Source: Acetatifactor sp. (lineage in GTDB: Bacteria; Bacillota; Clostridia; Lachnospirales; Lachnospiraceae). From it: a DNA stretch of 5,955 nucleotides. The notes under the pieces were generated by a model. It was not told the DNA's origin. It worked only from the letters and a program-made list of their open reading frames with translations, and searched no databases. Shown here piece after piece: positions 5,688 through 5,955 of this stretch. Numbering within the stretch: the first letter of the stretch is position 1; each line of letters opens with the position of its first letter. The position numbers and the translations under genes were made by a program. The stretch lies in NCBI GenBank assembly GCA_024699575.1, contig JAILPF010000062.1, positions 1 to 5,955 of the forward strand. The letters run 5' to 3'.

Positions 5688-5955
5688 TTACTGTTCAGAA
5701 GTAGCCAGATATTCTTTCATCTGTCTCTCAACTTCTGCCATGTATGTATCAATACCTGCATTAGTCAAAGCTTTTCTGTACTGTTCAACCGCATCCTGAG
5801 GATCTCCTGCCTTACCAAACTGAATTGCAGGAAGCCATGTGGATGCCGCTTCATTGATTGCTGTAACCTCTGCATCAACACTTGTTGTATCAAGCACAAA
5901 GGATCCCCAGGGATTTACAGTAGTCCATGGTTTAATCTTCTCGTTGATGGCATTA
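5688..5955 (-). CDS. ABC transporter extracellular solute-binding protein, C-terminal part (partial)
   Basis: About 88 C-terminal residues are present and the frame stays open to the window edge, so the start lies outside. A GTG at 5895-5897 is an internal Val, because the frame continues upstream as in-frame coding sequence (reading ...KPWTTVNPWGSF). The tail has the hallmarks of the C-terminal lobe of family 1 sugar-binding lipoproteins of Firmicutes, in particular the LipO-like group with a DUF3502-type end: an NPWGSF-V-D segment, a helix before WLPAIQFG, a Gly-Asp-Pro turn, then an amphipathic helical end of the form KALTNAGID..MAEVERQMKEYL. The role would be to capture an oligosaccharide outside the cell and hand it to ABC permeases, which are not in this window. 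It lies only 24 nt upstream of the sugar kinase with no terminator between, so transport and catabolism look co-transcribed. Ligand unknown. Family call fairly secure; DUF3502 assignment is from recall of the pattern. Confidence 0.82.
   Translation of the reverse strand, partial: NAINEKIKPWTTVNPWGSFVLDTTSVDAEVTAINEAASTWLPAIQFGKAGDPQDAVEQYRKALTNAGIDTYMAEVERQMKEYLATSEQ

Noticed and set aside
5681..5690. Run of seven T on the plus strand as a terminator after the solute-binding protein gene
   Set aside because: On the transcribed (minus) strand it is an A run that includes the TAA stop, and no hairpin precedes it; a rho-independent terminator for this strand would need a T run.
5688..5897. A small 69-codon gene starting at a GTG
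   Set aside because: The frame continues upstream to the window edge with sequence that fits the solute-binding protein family, so this is the end of a larger gene.

Overview
The window is a compact piece of a catabolic operon from a low-to-moderate GC Gram-positive anaerobe, most likely a clostridial gut-type bacterium (Lachnospiraceae-like). I infer this from the style of the proteins, the strong AGGAGG-type ribosome binding sites, the short intergenic gaps and the mix of families; no rRNA or marker gene is present to prove it. All six genes lie on the minus strand, so the operon is read from high to low coordinates. No tRNA, rRNA, CRISPR array, insertion sequence or obvious promoter or terminator is visible. 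No gene-free stretch exceeds 24 bases, apart from the last 8 bases beyond the final stop codon.

Order in the direction of transcription: (1) the C-terminal end of an ABC-transporter extracellular solute-binding protein (5688-5955, cut by the window edge); (2) a ROK-family sugar kinase with no DNA-binding domain (4710-5663); (3) a ThuA-like protein with the type 1 glutamine-amidotransferase-like fold (3930-4685); (4) a large glycoside hydrolase of family GH9 with no signal peptide, so probably cytoplasmic (1604-3916); (5) a short, divergent Gfo/Idh/MocA-type dehydrogenase (759-1607); (6) a glucosamine-6-phosphate deaminase (NagB)-like protein (9-743). Gaps are 24, 24 and 13 nt, then a 4-nt ATGA overlap, then 15 nt, and each start is preceded by a plausible Shine-Dalgarno sequence. 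This is a single transcription unit that probably begins outside the window, with the transporter genes.

Read as a pathway: an oligosaccharide is bound and imported by the ABC transporter, cleaved in the cytoplasm by the GH9 enzyme, the released sugar is phosphorylated by the ROK kinase, and the sugar phosphate is processed by the NagB-like enzyme toward glycolysis. GH9 plus kinase plus NagB-like protein suggests a glucosamine-containing (chitosan-oligosaccharide-like) substrate. ThuA plus a Gfo/Idh protein instead recalls the rhizobial thuAB genes, which are tied to 3-keto-disaccharide formation. The two readings may be combined in one system. The oddest points are the NagB-like protein, in which two acidic residues of the classical active-site relay are amides (Asn136, Gln143), and the Gfo/Idh protein, which lacks the glycine-rich nucleotide-binding motif but keeps the Lys and His positions of the family active site.
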